Assembly: GCF_933775445.1 (NCBI RefSeq)
Contig: NC_065877.1
Location: 2,542,001-2,606,000, forward strand
Reading direction: 5' to 3'
Length of the DNA stretch: 64,000 nt
Source: Argentina anserina
Taxonomy: Eukaryota; Streptophyta; Magnoliopsida; Rosales; Rosaceae
Shown here piece by piece: positions 62,258-64,000 of this stretch (positions are counted from its first letter, which is position 1; each line of letters begins with the position of its first letter). The position numbers were made by a program, and so were the translations under genes. The notes under the pieces were generated by a model. It did not search any database and had not been told where the DNA came from. It was given only the letters and a program-made list of their open reading frames with translations.

Positions 62258-63380
62258 GGATTTCAGGCGTTTGGAAATAACGCAATCCCACATCAAGAAC
62301 GTCAACTACTTCTTCACGATGTAGGGATAACAATGGACATAGTAGGGTCAGGGGATCGAAATAACATACCCATACCCAATTTCAATTATGTCCCCATACC
62401 CGCCTCATCCCCGTTAGAAAGTAATGGGTATTCCCCTTCCCCATACCTGTTGGGGTCCGTTTCTTATACCCGCGCTCAATACCTGTTAATGATATTTTGT
62501 TATATTATATAAAAATTCATATGAATTATAGAAAAAACGTAAAAATCTAAAATGAAAACAAAATATCATGATGAAATTAGTTTTTTTTTACATTAATCCA
62601 ACTTAAACCAATACAAGTCTCGTTGAAAATAAAATAATAACTATAATTTTTTTATTTACATAAATATTAAATTAATTAATATTAAAACATATATAATATA
62701 TATTTTATTCTTGGTGGGAATGAGGATGGGGATCAAAATACCATCCCCGCTCGTTACCCAATTTCATATTTCGAATATATGGGATCCACATACCCGTTTC
62801 CCAGTTTTATCCATTATACAGCCCCATCAGGGTCGAATACCTGTGAATATCCACCCGATGGGTAATATTGTCATCCCTACGTCTACGCCGTCTTTTCAGT
62901 CTCCGGTGGTGCAGATATGAACAGATTCATCACAAATCTCCACAAGGTGCCAGCGCTCGGGCCCCACCCCGAATGGAAATACTCCCCTTCACTTAATTTC
63001 ATGCTCGAGGACGCCGCTCTTAACCAGAACCGCCTCAGGCTAAAGATCGAGCTCTTCTCCGACCGAACCCTAACACAAACCAAGATCGGAGAGGCCGTCG
63101 TTCCGGTGAGTCAGTTGCTAGACCATACTCAAAATAGTGGCAGGGGCACCCTCACGTTCGTGAGCTATGAGATGTTAAGGCCGAAGGGGCAACCTCTCGT
63201 ACGTCGTACCCCACGGCTACGTTACTTTTTCTTACAAGTTTGGGAAGACATTCTGGGCTCCTCTTCAGCCCAAAGCCCAAAAGGAGGAGGTTCTTGAGCC
63301 ACCGAGGGGTCTTCGGTGCATACCACAGCCGGAAGCCGAGTATGAGTACTCGTCACTTGTGCGTTTGAGCCACAAAGACC
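62258..63380 (+). pseudogene. Degenerate tandem copy of the SRC2-like gene
   Basis: At 62258 the sequence aacggatttcaggcgtttgg aligns with the SRC2-like start, with ACG where the ATG should be; ataacgc and atcaagaacgtcaac follow. The copy is then split by an insertion (62322-62879) and resumes with gtctacgccgtctt. The next part encodes PEWKYSPSLNFMLEDAALNQ and RLRLKIELFSDRTLTQTKIG, matching the second half of the C2 domain. Around 63180-63300 the match (PKGQ, then SYKFGKTFWAPLQPKAQK in another frame) requires a frameshift. The Pro/Tyr/Gly tail is largely absent. Loss of start codon, insertion and frameshift make it a pseudogene, although the open segment 62917-63297 still reads 126 codons. 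Confidence 0.82.
62322..62879. mobile_element. Non-autonomous DNA transposon splitting the SRC2 pseudogene (558 bp)
   Basis: Ends are TAGGGATAACAATGG at the left and, as inverse complement of the right, TAGGGATGACAATAT. These are typical of plant hAT-related elements beginning tagggatgacaat. Internal near-terminal sequence is rich in acccatacccg and ccccgt motifs, in both orientations. The insertion point is defined precisely by the split SRC2-like homology (acgatg / cgtctacgcc). No clear 8-bp duplication is visible, so it was lost or a small deletion accompanied insertion. Confidence 0.75.
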
Positions 63381-63386
63381 CACTAC

Positions 63387-64000
63387 TAGGGCTGGGACTG
63401 GTACGAGAGGGTCCGGGATTGTGCTCGTACCGATACCATACCGATTTTATAATTCGGTATCGGTTCGGTACTGCCATTTTCAACCTCAATACCGAACTGA
63501 ACCGATACCGTTCGATTTTCGGTACGGTTCGGTACCTTTTTCGGTACCAAACTGGAAAATTTCACAAGACCTACATATGCATCATTCATTACACTAACTA
63601 GGATCAATATGAATAGAATTCACATAAAATATACAATTAACACACTTCACAATTTCACAAAGTTGAAAGATATAAACTGATAGCAGTTCCTACAGCTGCA
63701 TATACTTTTGCACAAATTGAGAGTTTTACACTATACAAATTCATACTTCTGCACAAAGAAAGTAAACACAAAACCAAAACTCTTTCGATTTGAAACGAAC
63801 AAAAAATCAAACTATAACTCAAAGAAAGTAAAACCCAAAACCCAAACTGCATATATGATTCATACTTTCACAGTTTCAGTTAAGAATCCGAGATTGAATT
63901 AAGGCTTACCTTCAGTTTTCCCATCGAGATTCTGAGAGGCTGTGATTGAGACTTGATAATGAGAGTGAATGGCGAAGTCAGTGATTGAGAGTGAAAGGCG
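63387..64000. mobile_element. Start of another repeat element, runs off the window
   Basis: From gggctgggactggtacg the sequence contains repeated ggtatcggttcggtac motifs and their inverse (about 63429-63550), a composition typical of subterminal regions of hAT-type non-autonomous elements. The matching right end is not in this window, so neither length nor class is certain. The remaining bases are AT-rich with no gene. Confidence 0.45.

Overview
This is a window of a plant nuclear genome, from a eudicot. The genes have many GT-AG introns and plant-specific families, intergenic DNA is AT-rich, and Ty1/copia, LINE-type and MITE-type elements are present. Gene content and compactness would fit a Rosaceae-like species, but I cannot prove the family from this window. 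Exon joins below were read by eye and each was checked for reading-frame continuity.

Layout. 1-4987: AT-rich, no supportable gene. 4988-6397 (minus): membrane-anchored SAM-dependent methyltransferase-like protein, with a likely 5'UTR exon near 7.5 kb. 9.5-14.1 kb (plus): SANT/MYB-domain nuclear protein of 937 aa. 14.7-15.1 kb: RNase H relic between 19-bp direct repeats. 15.1-18.0 kb: no gene. 18.0-24.2 kb: an old non-LTR retroposon with a 5356-bp Ty1/copia element nested inside it. 24.29-24.97 kb: 685-bp inverted-repeat DNA element with an 8-bp target duplication. 26.6-29.7 kb (plus): INDETERMINATE DOMAIN zinc-finger factor (526 aa). 31.0-32.1 kb (plus): thylakoid-lumen PsbP-like protein (295 aa). 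32.5-37.3 kb (minus): JmjC/RING/WRC protein of the JMJ24 type (944 aa), lacking two of three iron ligands. 38.65-44.73 kb: second LTR retrotransposon, minus orientation, coding region destroyed. 46.05-52.05 kb (plus): kelch acyl-CoA-binding protein of the ACBP4/5 type (669 aa, 18 exons). 53.1-57.1 kb (plus): PWWP-domain protein (1154 aa). 58.2-59.1 kb: GC-motif repeat with a foldback element inside it. 60.3-61.1 kb (plus): SRC2-like C2-domain protein (276 aa), followed at 62.26-63.4 kb by a broken tandem copy split by a DNA transposon. The last 0.6 kb enters another repeat.

The genes do not form a pathway or operon. Three (SANT, JmjC/RING, PWWP) are chromatin-associated. As far as I recall the Arabidopsis map, the non-IDD genes fall into two Arabidopsis neighbourhoods, around At1g09040-At1g09070 (SANT, JMJ24, SRC2) and At3g05390-At3g05430 (methyltransferase, PsbP, ACBP4, PWWP). 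This window would then preserve the order that Arabidopsis split after genome duplication. The most noteworthy points are the catalytically impaired JmjC centre, the interleaved synteny, the nested retroelements, a retrotransposon whose LTRs look much younger than its wrecked coding region, and the SRC2 pseudogene.
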